From Candidatus Gastranaerophilales bacterium (GTDB taxonomy: Bacteria; Cyanobacteriota; Vampirovibrionia; Gastranaerophilales; Gastranaerophilaceae), in assembly GCA_944323925.1 (NCBI GenBank), contig CALUUI010000005.1, positions 34,704 to 98,703 on the forward strand: a DNA stretch of 64,000 nt. The letters run 5' to 3'. This document shows, in pieces, positions 34,126-42,948 of the stretch (the stretch's first letter is position 1; each line of letters begins with the position of its first letter). Made by a program: the position numbers and the translations under genes. A model generated the notes under the pieces. The model did not search any database. It was not told where the DNA came from and worked only from the letters and a program-made list of their open reading frames with translations.

Positions 34126-35658
34126 TTATTTTTTGCTAATATTTTGAAATAAATTTACAATATTTAAATTTTCATATTGTTCACAAGTATTCCAAATCAA
34201 TGTTTGCAATACATCACCCGGAACTCTGTCTGAAAATTCATATTTACAAAACCCTTTAACCATATTAGTTGAACCGTCAATATTTGGCTGAAAATACTTG
34301 CAGCACTGACAAATTTTTAAAACTAAACCGTGCTCGGAAAGTTTATTGGAAAGCTCCTGAAGTGCATCAGTCATCCTCAAATGATTATTTTTTGTTGTAA
34401 ATTTCTTCCCTCGTGAATTAATAAAGGTAACACTTGAAAGTCCACTTGTTGAAACCAACTCTAATTGACAAGGATGATTTCTCTTTCCATCTGAAACCCA
34501 TACATTAACAAGCATTTTTTCTACCGTAGAAGGTTCTGATGCTTTCTTTATCAATGAACGAACCCACGCAAATAGCGGAAAGTTATAAACTAATCGGCAT
34601 AATGTATTAGCAGGATACAAGCATAAATACCAGAATTCACTTGTTCTTATTTTTGCGGTAATCATGCCGGCAAATACTGATATTACTAACAAAACTATTT
34701 GTGTGAGAATGGTTTTAAAATCTACTATGAAATACACGTGAAAAGAATGATAAGCTAACAATGCATAAACAAGAACAACAGTTAACCAATTTGGAGCGAT
34801 TAAAGAACAAATCAACTCTACATGGTCAAATCGTCTAAAATCAAACTGCTTGATATATGCACAAAACAGTTCAAATCTCTTACTTATATCCGGATATTGA
34901 TGAACGCAATTAGAATAATCAGAATATGATTTCAAATCCGGTGTTGAAAAAACTCTTTCACCTTTAAGTGAAATATCTAATGTATATTTCAACTCAGTAT
35001 TAATATCTCCAACAGAGATATAACCAACTTTGTCTATCACAGATTTCTTTATAGCAAAGGCCTTGGTGTTTAGAATATTAGAAAGTCCCATTTTGGAACG
35101 CATTGCCTCTACAAAATTTGCTATATATTTTTCATATACAAATCGTATTTTTTCTGTAAATGATAATTTTCTCGTAATAATAGGCTCTTGGTAAGTAGAA
35201 ATTACAGAATTTTTTTGAAGATAAAAATTAACGTCACTTAAAAAGTCATGCCTTATATAATAATTTGCATCCAAAAATACATAAGCATCCAAACCGTGAA
35301 CCTGAGAAAGTTTTTCAACTAAAATCGAATAGGCCTGTGTTTTTCCAACTGTATCCATATTCTTAATATTGAACACATTTATATTTAGTTCACTTGCCAG
35401 TAACACCTCTGACTCATCAGAACAATTATCCAATATCACATAAACAGAGTAGCAAGATGAAGGATAATCTTGACTCTTTAATAACTTCACCATCTGCTCA
35501 AGTGTATCTTTGTTATTATGAGAATACACTATTACGCACATATTATGATATTTTGCAGTATATTTATCACGAATCTTACGCCTACGTCGTAAAGTCTGTA
35601 AGGCAAGAAATATAAAATAGATTGTGAAGATTGTTATATAAAAATATAAAATTGTCAT
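34126..35658 (-). CDS. Family 2 glycosyltransferase with membrane helices and Cys-rich C-terminus
   Basis: 510 residues from the ATG at 35658 (an in-frame TTG lies 12 bases upstream). One N-terminal hydrophobic helix (about residues 3-21) is followed by a GT-A domain: MCVIVYSHNNKDTLEQ, VILDNCSDES, and AYVFLDANYYI where a DxD-like DAN replaces the usual motif. Two to four membrane helices lie around residues 290-370. The C-terminal 60 residues hold CQCCKYF (near 452), GFCKYEF and NTCEQYE, a Cys cluster that could bind metal. It would add a sugar to a lipid or polysaccharide at the inner membrane. Confidence 0.8.
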   Translation of the reverse strand: MTILYFYITIFTIYFIFLALQTLRRRRKIRDKYTAKYHNMCVIVYSHNNKDTLEQMVKLLKSQDYPSSCYSVYVILDNCSDESEVLLASELNINVFNIKNMDTVGKTQAYSILVEKLSQVHGLDAYVFLDANYYIRHDFLSDVNFYLQKNSVISTYQEPIITRKLSFTEKIRFVYEKYIANFVEAMRSKMGLSNILNTKAFAIKKSVIDKVGYISVGDINTELKYTLDISLKGERVFSTPDLKSYSDYSNCVHQYPDISKRFELFCAYIKQFDFRRFDHVELICSLIAPNWLTVVLVYALLAYHSFHVYFIVDFKTILTQIVLLVISVFAGMITAKIRTSEFWYLCLYPANTLCRLVYNFPLFAWVRSLIKKASEPSTVEKMLVNVWVSDGKRNHPCQLELVSTSGLSSVTFINSRGKKFTTKNNHLRMTDALQELSNKLSEHGLVLKICQCCKYFQPNIDGSTNMVKGFCKYEFSDRVPGDVLQTLIWNTCEQYENLNIVNLFQNISKK

Positions 35659-35670
35659 GACATTTCCCAA

Positions 35671-35874
35671 TATTTGCTAATTAAAGTTTATATCAAATAC
35701 ATTTTTTAAACAAGATTTTTTTCCCGAATAAATAGAAATATTAAGCATCATAGCATTTGTAAACATTTCTTAATAATTATTTTAAAATAAGCAAAAAAAA
35801 TTTTTTCACCGTTTTAAAATATATAGTAGATAGATTTTAGTGTTATTTACCGGTATACATTAAGGAGTTTTAAA
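35671..35874. other. Divergent intergenic region upstream of the GH13-like gene
   Basis: About 200 very AT-rich bases between divergent genes. A long A-run then T-run is seen near 35794-35811, which suggests intrinsic DNA bending. No -35/-10 pair stood out clearly. Confidence 0.3.
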
Positions 35875-38800
35875 GTGAAATTAAGTAGCATTTCAATGAT
35901 GAATAGGCCTGCTTTCAGGGGATACGAGTATGTAAAAGATAATTTTGGGAACACTTGTTATTATTTTAACTTTCCACACGATACAGGAGATGTTGAGGCA
36001 AAAGAAAATGCAAAGAAAAATAACACTGAATATAACGGCTACAAAGAAAAATGTGTACTCCAAATACTAAAATTAGATAAAGATTTAAAAATATCAGCCC
36101 CACCAATAGAAATAGAGGTACCAGAAAACGGAGTAGCTGTTGATATGGGGAAATTAGGTTTTAAGCCTAACGAAAAATTCGGTTACAGGTACAAAATCAA
36201 TGGTGAAACCAAATATCGTCATGACATCGGCAAGAAATATGGCGACTATAATGTAGTATCACTTAGCGCACTAAAACCTACCGTAAATGGAAGCGGGTAT
36301 TTACTTATGCCGGACGGATTTGCTCCAGGATATGTTTATAAAGGATTTACAGAAAAAAATCCGGATGATATTGGAGAAATAATTTTAGACAAAAATAAAA
36401 GAAAACAAGCAGAAGAATCAAGAAGAACTTTTTCAAACTCTTTTGACGGGAATTTAGCCGGCATGCAAGCTAAAATACCATACCTAAAAGACAGAGGTAT
36501 TAAAGTGGTATTTGGAACACCAATAACTGGTGGGGACAGCATTTCTGCTTTTAAATATTGGCCTGAAAATTTATTCCAGTTAGCCGGTGGAATTGGAAAC
36601 ATTAATAACTTCGAAGACTATATGTCCGAACTATATAAATCGGGCATGGTATTTGTATTTGATGCTCCGCTAACTAGTGAAGGAATTGGCGGTATTCATT
36701 ATCAATATGCTCTAAAATGGGGTGATACTGATAACCAAATGAAACACTGGTTCAGAATGGAAGGAATAGAATCAGATCAAATAGGATATGGGGTTGTTGG
36801 TACGAATTCCGACGGGTTAAGCCATTACTTGGTTAATGCTCCTCATAACTTTGAAACTCTACCTGACGGGCAAATTAAATATACAGCTAATATGCATTAT
36901 GACCCTAAAAAACCGACTTATATTCAAAACTTTGATAAAGATTATGTTTCTACTGAATCGGTAGACAAAAAAGAATTACTTGAGCATTTTGACAAAACAT
37001 CTATTGATAATCCGCTTAAAACGGGTACTCACGATGATACAATTGTAAATTTCCACTACATAATTAACAAGGCTGACTATGAGGCTTATCTTAGAAATAT
37101 TGAAAAACTAAATGAGCTAAATAAAAATTCTGATACACCAATTACAATGGATTCAAAAGAAGGAACAATATTTTTATCTAACCTTCCAAGAACAAAACTC
37201 ACAGAAAAGAAAGAAGCAGGTGTTGTAACTTGGGATGCGAATACTGATATGATTAAACTAAAATATTTCGATTCCGCTTATGATTATAAATCAGACAACA
37301 CTGTATCTGTTGATGCTTATGGAATGACTGCTTCAAATTATGAAATACAAGACATGAGTATAAAGTCCGGTATGTATTGGACAAAAAAAGTTGCTGATAT
37401 CCAAAGTCTATATACAGCTCAAAAAATAGGAACTGTTGAAGATGCCTATGAAGGTAAACAAAAAATTGATAAACTAATTCAAAATGGAACATTACCCAAA
37501 GAAGCAAATATGGAGCTTGAAGCCCTTGAAAATATAGATTTAGACTTATATAACCTTGAAATACCTGAAGTTACTGAAAAAACTCTTGTTGATAAAATAA
37601 TAATGAATTTGTCTCTTGAATCTCTTGAATTATCAAAAGATACTCTTGGAGTTCTTTCAACTTCATACTTTACCGCAAGAGCAACATCGAGATCTCAACT
37701 GGGTATGTCGCGATATGATTTAGCTCAGCAAGGTAATCCGCAATTTACAAACGAGCTAAATGAAAAATACGGATATAAAAAAGTTTATGAAAAAGTAAAT
37801 GATATGTTAACAGGAGAAGTTTATGACTTTGTTCACGCAGTATTAGAACGAGTTAATGAAGAAATGCCTGAAGACAGAAAAATTTTTACTGATTCATCAA
37901 ACAGTATATTAACTGAATATGGATACTATGTAACCAAGTTTGTAGCAGAAGATGCTGCAAAATATATACTGATAAAAGCATTCGCACCAAAAACAGAAGC
38001 TAAAACTAATTCTAAAGGTCAAATTATATATGATTATGAAACCTTGAAAGAAGATAGTTCTTTAGCAAAATTAGGTGTTTTAGGCTATACACCAAAATAT
38101 GAAGCCGAATTACTGGCAAAAGCGATTCATTCTGGCTTAAAAGAGTTTGGTACAGACGCCGAAGAAATAGACTTTGTAAAGGAAGCTGTATTGAACAGAA
38201 TATCAAATACCAATGCGAATTCCTTCAAATACGCTGAAGCAATAACCGATAAAGCCGGTTTAGGAGCGAACTGGAGAATTGACGCACTAAAAGATATGGA
38301 GGACATTGATAGTCTAAGAAACAAAAAAGGTCGTCCAGATATTGTAAACAGAAATCTTCGTAATTTCTGGCGAGGGTACAAAGACGGAGTTGCAAAATAT
38401 AATCCTGCATCACATATTTTTGACGAAATCACAGATAGAGACGATTTCAATGGTGGGAATATGGCGGTAGTAGAAGACTTTATTGATGCTTCTGAACACA
38501 CAAGTGAAGCCGCTTATGATTACTTCTTCACAGATATTATGAAAATATTTTCAGGTGATCCAGCCAAAGAATCTAATAAAGATAGTAAATCTCAATATTT
38601 TGGCGGTGACACATTAGACGGAGCTGCAGGTACTCAGAAAGTAATTGATGAAAAGCTCAAAAGCCTAGCACTAAAAGGTACCCCGCTAGAATATACACGT
38701 TCATTATATACTTTTGGCGGAAACCATGATAAACCTCGTTTAGCACACTGTATGATGGTTGATATGAAACTAATGCACGCTAACCTTAATGCATTACCTG

Positions 38801-40494
38801 CTAATAACCCACATAGAAATGATGCTATACTTATGGTTACAGGTGCAGCTAGCATGAATGACTTACCTTACGATGTTTTATATAACTTAAAAGATACAAG
38901 TTATATAAATAAAAACTATTTACTTGGAGCAAGTACTTATGCTATTGCTAATGGAAAAGTCATTAGAGACAACTTACACGAATTCTTAGGTCAAAAAGGC
39001 GTTGTAAACCAAGAAGAACTGGCAGCACTTCATAGAGCTGTAACAGCACTTGTTAACGGAAATTATACTATTGAACCTGAAAAAAGAGCTTCTTACATCA
39101 ATTATGATACAGCCATTGAAGAAGTATTAAATATTGCTGAAACTAATGGATTAAATTTACGAAAAGATAATCAGTTTGATGTTAAATCAGAACTAATCAA
39201 TGCAATAACAAAAAAAGCTAAAGAAGCTGCTATGTGGGAATATAATCAAGGTAAATTATATTCATTCCAAAAATATTACCAATCTTCAGGAAATATACCA
39301 AATAAAATATTAGTACTTGGAAACCTTCTAAGAGAAGCAGCAGAAGTTAAACTTAAAGATTTAGATAACCATTATAAAAATCAAGGTGGAGCTAATCCAT
39401 ATTATAACGCATCTGAAATGCTTAACAAAATAGATTTAGCAATAAAAGAATATATGAAAAAATATGATAGTTCATATCTCACTAACGAAGAAATTCAACA
39501 TCAAGAATACTTATTAGATAGAAATGACAATGAAAGAAATACTTTTGGCGGCTCAGATATTAGAGAAGCTATCAGACTGGTATTTGAAAAAGCAGGACTC
39601 GGCGCTAAAACAGAAGCACAATTTAAGCTATACAAAGTCATCAATGATCCTGTAATGGCAAAACTAAGAATGTATATGAGAATTTTAGCCTCAGTTCCGG
39701 GAATCCCGACTATATATGGTGGAGATGAATTTGGAATGGGCGGATATGAAGAAAAAGCAAAGAACGTCTTTCTTCAAAATAGAAATGCTACACCATTTAG
39801 CAAACTTGAAGGAGATAGTGAAGAAGCTAAATATTATAAACAAATGAACGAAGACTTTGCATATATTTCCAATTTGAGAAACAGTGATGGAGTACTTTCA
39901 ACTCTTAATACCGGAACCCCATATTATGTAAGCCCGCAACACGGTAAAAACGAATCAAATGGAGGAATTGTTCTTCCAACTGCGTTTACAATGGATTCAG
40001 CAGGCTCTATGGTTCTATCATTATTCAATATGGCCGGAATTTCTCCTCAAAATAAATATGTCTATGATTCAAAGGCTGAAAATCCTTATATTCCAAAAAC
40101 CCAAACCGTTACACTTAGCCAAATTGATTTAACATCAGAAGATCCTTCTATACTTGGAGTTGGTGGAATTGCATTAACTTCAGGGCTTATCTTATCAAAT
40201 ATCATAAGTGGCGACAACTCAATTTACAAAGTTGTTAAAAATGGTGTAAATTATTGTATTCAACGATTTATAAAAGAAGGAAACCACCTCAAAAAAATAG
40301 ATATTGTACTAGACAACGGAACAATGCGCGACGGTGTGTTTACTATATATCATAAAGTAAAAAACAGCAAAATTCACTTTAAAGGCGGTCATAAAGAATA
40401 CTTTAATCCACAATATAACATTGTTTCTAATCCATACCACTACATAGAAGAAACAAACACTTGCGGTGAAAAATTGTCTATTGTTTCAAAATAA
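35875..40494 (+). CDS. Giant GH13-like (alpha-amylase superfamily) protein
   Basis: 1539 residues from a GTG with AAGGAG seven bases upstream. Residues about 60-130 look like an E-set/CBM48 domain. TIM-barrel marks follow: LAGMQAKIPYLKDRGIKVVF (~198), GMVFVFDA (~260), GANWRIDAL with Asp803 as likely nucleophile, FGGNHDKPR with His951-Asp952, and PGIPTIYGGDEFG (~1280). The barrel is stretched by large insertions: ordinary GH13 enzymes have 450-750 residues. There is no signal peptide, so the enzyme should act on an intracellular glucan. Residues 11-16, RPAFRG, recur in other proteins here. Confidence 0.82.
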   Translation: MKLSSISMMNRPAFRGYEYVKDNFGNTCYYFNFPHDTGDVEAKENAKKNNTEYNGYKEKCVLQILKLDKDLKISAPPIEIEVPENGVAVDMGKLGFKPNEKFGYRYKINGETKYRHDIGKKYGDYNVVSLSALKPTVNGSGYLLMPDGFAPGYVYKGFTEKNPDDIGEIILDKNKRKQAEESRRTFSNSFDGNLAGMQAKIPYLKDRGIKVVFGTPITGGDSISAFKYWPENLFQLAGGIGNINNFEDYMSELYKSGMVFVFDAPLTSEGIGGIHYQYALKWGDTDNQMKHWFRMEGIESDQIGYGVVGTNSDGLSHYLVNAPHNFETLPDGQIKYTANMHYDPKKPTYIQNFDKDYVSTESVDKKELLEHFDKTSIDNPLKTGTHDDTIVNFHYIINKADYEAYLRNIEKLNELNKNSDTPITMDSKEGTIFLSNLPRTKLTEKKEAGVVTWDANTDMIKLKYFDSAYDYKSDNTVSVDAYGMTASNYEIQDMSIKSGMYWTKKVADIQSLYTAQKIGTVEDAYEGKQKIDKLIQNGTLPKEANMELEALENIDLDLYNLEIPEVTEKTLVDKIIMNLSLESLELSKDTLGVLSTSYFTARATSRSQLGMSRYDLAQQGNPQFTNELNEKYGYKKVYEKVNDMLTGEVYDFVHAVLERVNEEMPEDRKIFTDSSNSILTEYGYYVTKFVAEDAAKYILIKAFAPKTEAKTNSKGQIIYDYETLKEDSSLAKLGVLGYTPKYEAELLAKAIHSGLKEFGTDAEEIDFVKEAVLNRISNTNANSFKYAEAITDKAGLGANWRIDALKDMEDIDSLRNKKGRPDIVNRNLRNFWRGYKDGVAKYNPASHIFDEITDRDDFNGGNMAVVEDFIDASEHTSEAAYDYFFTDIMKIFSGDPAKESNKDSKSQYFGGDTLDGAAGTQKVIDEKLKSLALKGTPLEYTRSLYTFGGNHDKPRLAHCMMVDMKLMHANLNALPANNPHRNDAILMVTGAASMNDLPYDVLYNLKDTSYINKNYLLGASTYAIANGKVIRDNLHEFLGQKGVVNQEELAALHRAVTALVNGNYTIEPEKRASYINYDTAIEEVLNIAETNGLNLRKDNQFDVKSELINAITKKAKEAAMWEYNQGKLYSFQKYYQSSGNIPNKILVLGNLLREAAEVKLKDLDNHYKNQGGANPYYNASEMLNKIDLAIKEYMKKYDSSYLTNEEIQHQEYLLDRNDNERNTFGGSDIREAIRLVFEKAGLGAKTEAQFKLYKVINDPVMAKLRMYMRILASVPGIPTIYGGDEFGMGGYEEKAKNVFLQNRNATPFSKLEGDSEEAKYYKQMNEDFAYISNLRNSDGVLSTLNTGTPYYVSPQHGKNESNGGIVLPTAFTMDSAGSMVLSLFNMAGISPQNKYVYDSKAENPYIPKTQTVTLSQIDLTSEDPSILGVGGIALTSGLILSNIISGDNSIYKVVKNGVNYCIQRFIKEGNHLKKIDIVLDNGTMRDGVFTIYHKVKNSKIHFKGGHKEYFNPQYNIVSNPYHYIEETNTCGEKLSIVSK

Positions 40495-40520
40495 AAAATG
40501 AAGTTAGCATTAATACTAAT

Positions 40521-40552
40521 AAAAAACATCTTTCTAACGAAAGATGTTTTTT
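40521..40552 (+). terminator. Terminator after the GH13-like gene
   Basis: AAAAAACATCTTTC (40521-40534), loop TAAC, GAAAGATGTTTTTT (40539-40552): 14 pairs then T-rich. Confidence 0.9.
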
Positions 40553-40639
40553 AATTGTAAAAAAATGTTAACAATTTCAAAAAAAAATTAAAGTTTTTTG
40601 AATAAAAACCGATATAAATAATAAAAGGAGTATTCGGTT

Positions 40640-42013
40640 ATGGGTATAAACGTAAATAGTTTAAGTCCAACAGAAGCAAAAGGCTATTGGTATGACTATA
40701 ATAATGGGAATAAAAACGGATTATCAGAAGCCGAGTACCAATCAATTTGCACAAAATTTCGCTCATACATCGATAACTGGGAAAATGATGTAGATGAAAA
40801 CGGATACACAACAGAAGCCAGCCCCCAAGACAGACTTGACTATGATGCAGATGATGCCGGATTTTTCGGTTCAGATGGAAAAGGTGCTCAAGGAATAAGT
40901 AACGTTGCAGTTGCGGGAGCAGCTGGTGTCGCGAATGCAGCGGTAGCAACTACAGGAACAAGCGGTTTTATGGGCGGTGTAACAGAAGCAATGACTGTAA
41001 AGACCGGCGCATTAGAAGGCTTACAAGGAATGCTTTTAGTAGCTGCAGCTTTACAATTCGCAATGGCAATGGTTACAAAAGCAAACTCTCCTAATGAAGA
41101 TGCAGTAGAAGCCTGCTTAACAGCACAAGATGAACTATATACAGAACAAGCCAATCTTGCTGAGCAAGTTTTGACAATGGAAGAAATGCAAGAAGAAATG
41201 GAAATGTTACAAGAACAAGCATTAGCTAAAAATGAAGAAGGACAGGGGGAAATAGCTGATCTTGAAGGACTATATAACTACTATTACACTAAATATCAAA
41301 ACGGAACCGCAACAGAAAAAGATATTGCGTTAATGAAAGCTCTTGGCGCACAAATGAGTTCAACCCAAGCAATAACGAATGAAGAAACTCTCGGATTAAA
41401 TGAAGAAATTGTGGCCGTTGGTGATGGATTTGAAGAAATTACTTCAAATATTGAAGCTAGTAATGATTTTACAAATTACGTTTCAGAAATAGATAATGCA
41501 ACAAAAAATTCTTCAATTGCACAAGGTACAATATTAACAATATCAGCAGCATCAGCAGCTGTAACGACAGTCCAATGTCTTATGAGAGCTAACGTATTAA
41601 CAGGCAGCTTTATCTTATCTTGGCTAGCCGCAGCTTATATTGCAGCAGCCGCACTTGCTGGGACAGCAGCAGGAATTTTCGGTACTGAAGCAGCTAAACA
41701 ACTTGGAGAGTATCGTTCTACAGCCGAAGATACTATTGATTTAAGAAAAAATACTCAAGATTTATCCGCTGAAACAACTGAATATCAAGAAGTTTCTACA
41801 GAATACTGGGAAGAAACCGTTGATACTACCAGTGGAGAAAATTTATTCACACTAACCCCAACTTATGCAAATGTAACGACTTCAACACAAACTAACAATA
41901 CCTCAGAAACTTCCCCTACAAATGAAGCAACTCCTGACATAAAAAATGAAACAACTCCAACAACACAGAAAGGAACTTCGACACCAGAAGATAAAGACAA
42001 AGACGACAAGTAA
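40640..42013 (+). CDS. Hypothetical protein with hydrophobic segments and coiled coil
   Basis: 457 residues, not recognised. Residues 1-70 are polar with LSPTEAKGYWYDY near the start. An Ala/Gly-rich region (about 85-115) and a helix (MLLVAAALQFAMAMV, ~128-142) precede a Gln/Glu coiled coil (~150-200). A second hydrophobic pair lies near 295-350 (ILTISAASAAVTTVQ and FILSWLAAAYIAAAALAGTAAG). The Thr/Asn/Pro-rich tail (after 400) is disordered. It has no signal peptide. The layout of coiled coil plus hydrophobic hairpin recalls secretion-translocator and pore proteins, but no secretion genes are near. It is monocistronic. Confidence 0.7.
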   Translation: MGINVNSLSPTEAKGYWYDYNNGNKNGLSEAEYQSICTKFRSYIDNWENDVDENGYTTEASPQDRLDYDADDAGFFGSDGKGAQGISNVAVAGAAGVANAAVATTGTSGFMGGVTEAMTVKTGALEGLQGMLLVAAALQFAMAMVTKANSPNEDAVEACLTAQDELYTEQANLAEQVLTMEEMQEEMEMLQEQALAKNEEGQGEIADLEGLYNYYYTKYQNGTATEKDIALMKALGAQMSSTQAITNEETLGLNEEIVAVGDGFEEITSNIEASNDFTNYVSEIDNATKNSSIAQGTILTISAASAAVTTVQCLMRANVLTGSFILSWLAAAYIAAAALAGTAAGIFGTEAAKQLGEYRSTAEDTIDLRKNTQDLSAETTEYQEVSTEYWEETVDTTSGENLFTLTPTYANVTTSTQTNNTSETSPTNEATPDIKNETTPTTQKGTSTPEDKDKDDK

Positions 42014-42027
42014 TAATAGTGAGGATA

Positions 42028-42056
42028 AAAAACGACCGATATAATCGGTCGTTTTT
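42028..42056. terminator. Bidirectional terminator
   Basis: AAAAACGACCGAT (42028-42040) and ATCGGTCGTTTTT (42044-42056), 13 pairs with loop ATA. It separates the convergent 457-residue protein gene and the fifth pilin gene. Confidence 0.9.
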
Positions 42057-42071
42057 ACGTTTTATTAAAAA

Positions 42072-42842
42072 CTAATCCTTCTTTTCTTCTTCTGATTTAG
42101 TAGAACTTTTTCTCTTACCTAAGTATGTAATTTTCCAACCTTCATCTTCAATTCTACCGGCACAACCATATCCAACTGAATTCCAATCGCAATTATAATC
42201 AGTATTAGAAGAATCCCAAGCCGCTGTAGTTTCTGACTCACCGGCTGTTTTAAACAACGAAACATCCGCACCACCTACAGGATATAATCTTCCATCTTGT
42301 GCTAAATAATATTCATAGACATCATATCCAAAACGATTAGGTTTTACGTAACCGTTTACATCAATAAACACCTTTGCACTCTTCCTTATTACATTACCAC
42401 CTTTTTGTTTTATCAAAAGAGCACCGTCGGCTGTTTCTTCATTAGCATAATCTTCTAAGTAAATAAATGCCTTTGTATTTAATTGTCTAATACTTGCTTG
42501 CGGCCATTCTTTAACCTTTGAACCATCTTTCATTGAATACACTGTATGGGCACCGTCAACAGGGTCCAAACGCAAATACTTGCTTAACCCCTTATAAATA
42601 GAAGTTAAGTCATTTGGAGTCGCAAATGCTTTTAAATCTCTTACCGTTTGAGCATCCTCTAATGCCATACCGGCATCTAATTTATCCGATATTGTCGCTT
42701 GCGTTGTTTTTAATGCTGCAGCCAGTTGTGTTGCTGAAACATTATTTGATAGTGAAGGTAACGTAATTGTTGCGATAACACCTAACAAACCTATTGTAAT
42801 TAATACTTCCGCAAGCGTAAATGCTTTTTTTATTCTCTTCAT
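42072..42842 (-). CDS. Type IV pilin-like protein 5, with Ala at the cleavage site
   Basis: 256 residues from the ATG at 42842 (GGAG ten bases upstream; an in-frame TTG six bases up is less likely). The leader is MKRIKKA before FTLAEVLITIGLLGVIATIT. The residue before the cleavage point is Ala instead of the near-universal Gly, which some prepilin peptidases accept less well. The C-terminus keeps the shared block CDWNSVGYGCAGRIEDEGWK followed by a charged tail (KSSTKSEEEKKD). It lies away from the main pilin cluster, on the opposite strand. Confidence 0.85.
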   Translation of the reverse strand: MKRIKKAFTLAEVLITIGLLGVIATITLPSLSNNVSATQLAAALKTTQATISDKLDAGMALEDAQTVRDLKAFATPNDLTSIYKGLSKYLRLDPVDGAHTVYSMKDGSKVKEWPQASIRQLNTKAFIYLEDYANEETADGALLIKQKGGNVIRKSAKVFIDVNGYVKPNRFGYDVYEYYLAQDGRLYPVGGADVSLFKTAGESETTAAWDSSNTDYNCDWNSVGYGCAGRIEDEGWKITYLGKRKSSTKSEEEKKD

Positions 42843-42913
42843 ATTCAAACAACTCCTACTTCTTACTTCTCAAGATTAACATATTTTAAAACAGAAATCA
42901 AACTTATATAATA

Positions 42914-42942
42914 TTGTTTTTTTTCATAAAAAATAGTACAAT
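42914..42942 (+). promoter_or_regulatory. Promoter for the TPR-glycosyltransferase, likely leaderless
   Basis: TTGTTT (42914-42919), 17 bases, TACAAT (42937-42942). The ATG at 42949 is only six bases past the -10 box, so the transcript would start at or next to the start codon. No ribosome site exists. Confidence 0.5.
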
Positions 42943-42948
42943 TTCGCT

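Noticed and set aside
38127..38501. 124-codon minus-strand frame inside the GH13-like gene
   Set aside because: Antisense shadow, no promoter or ribosome site, and the plus-strand protein is clearly real.
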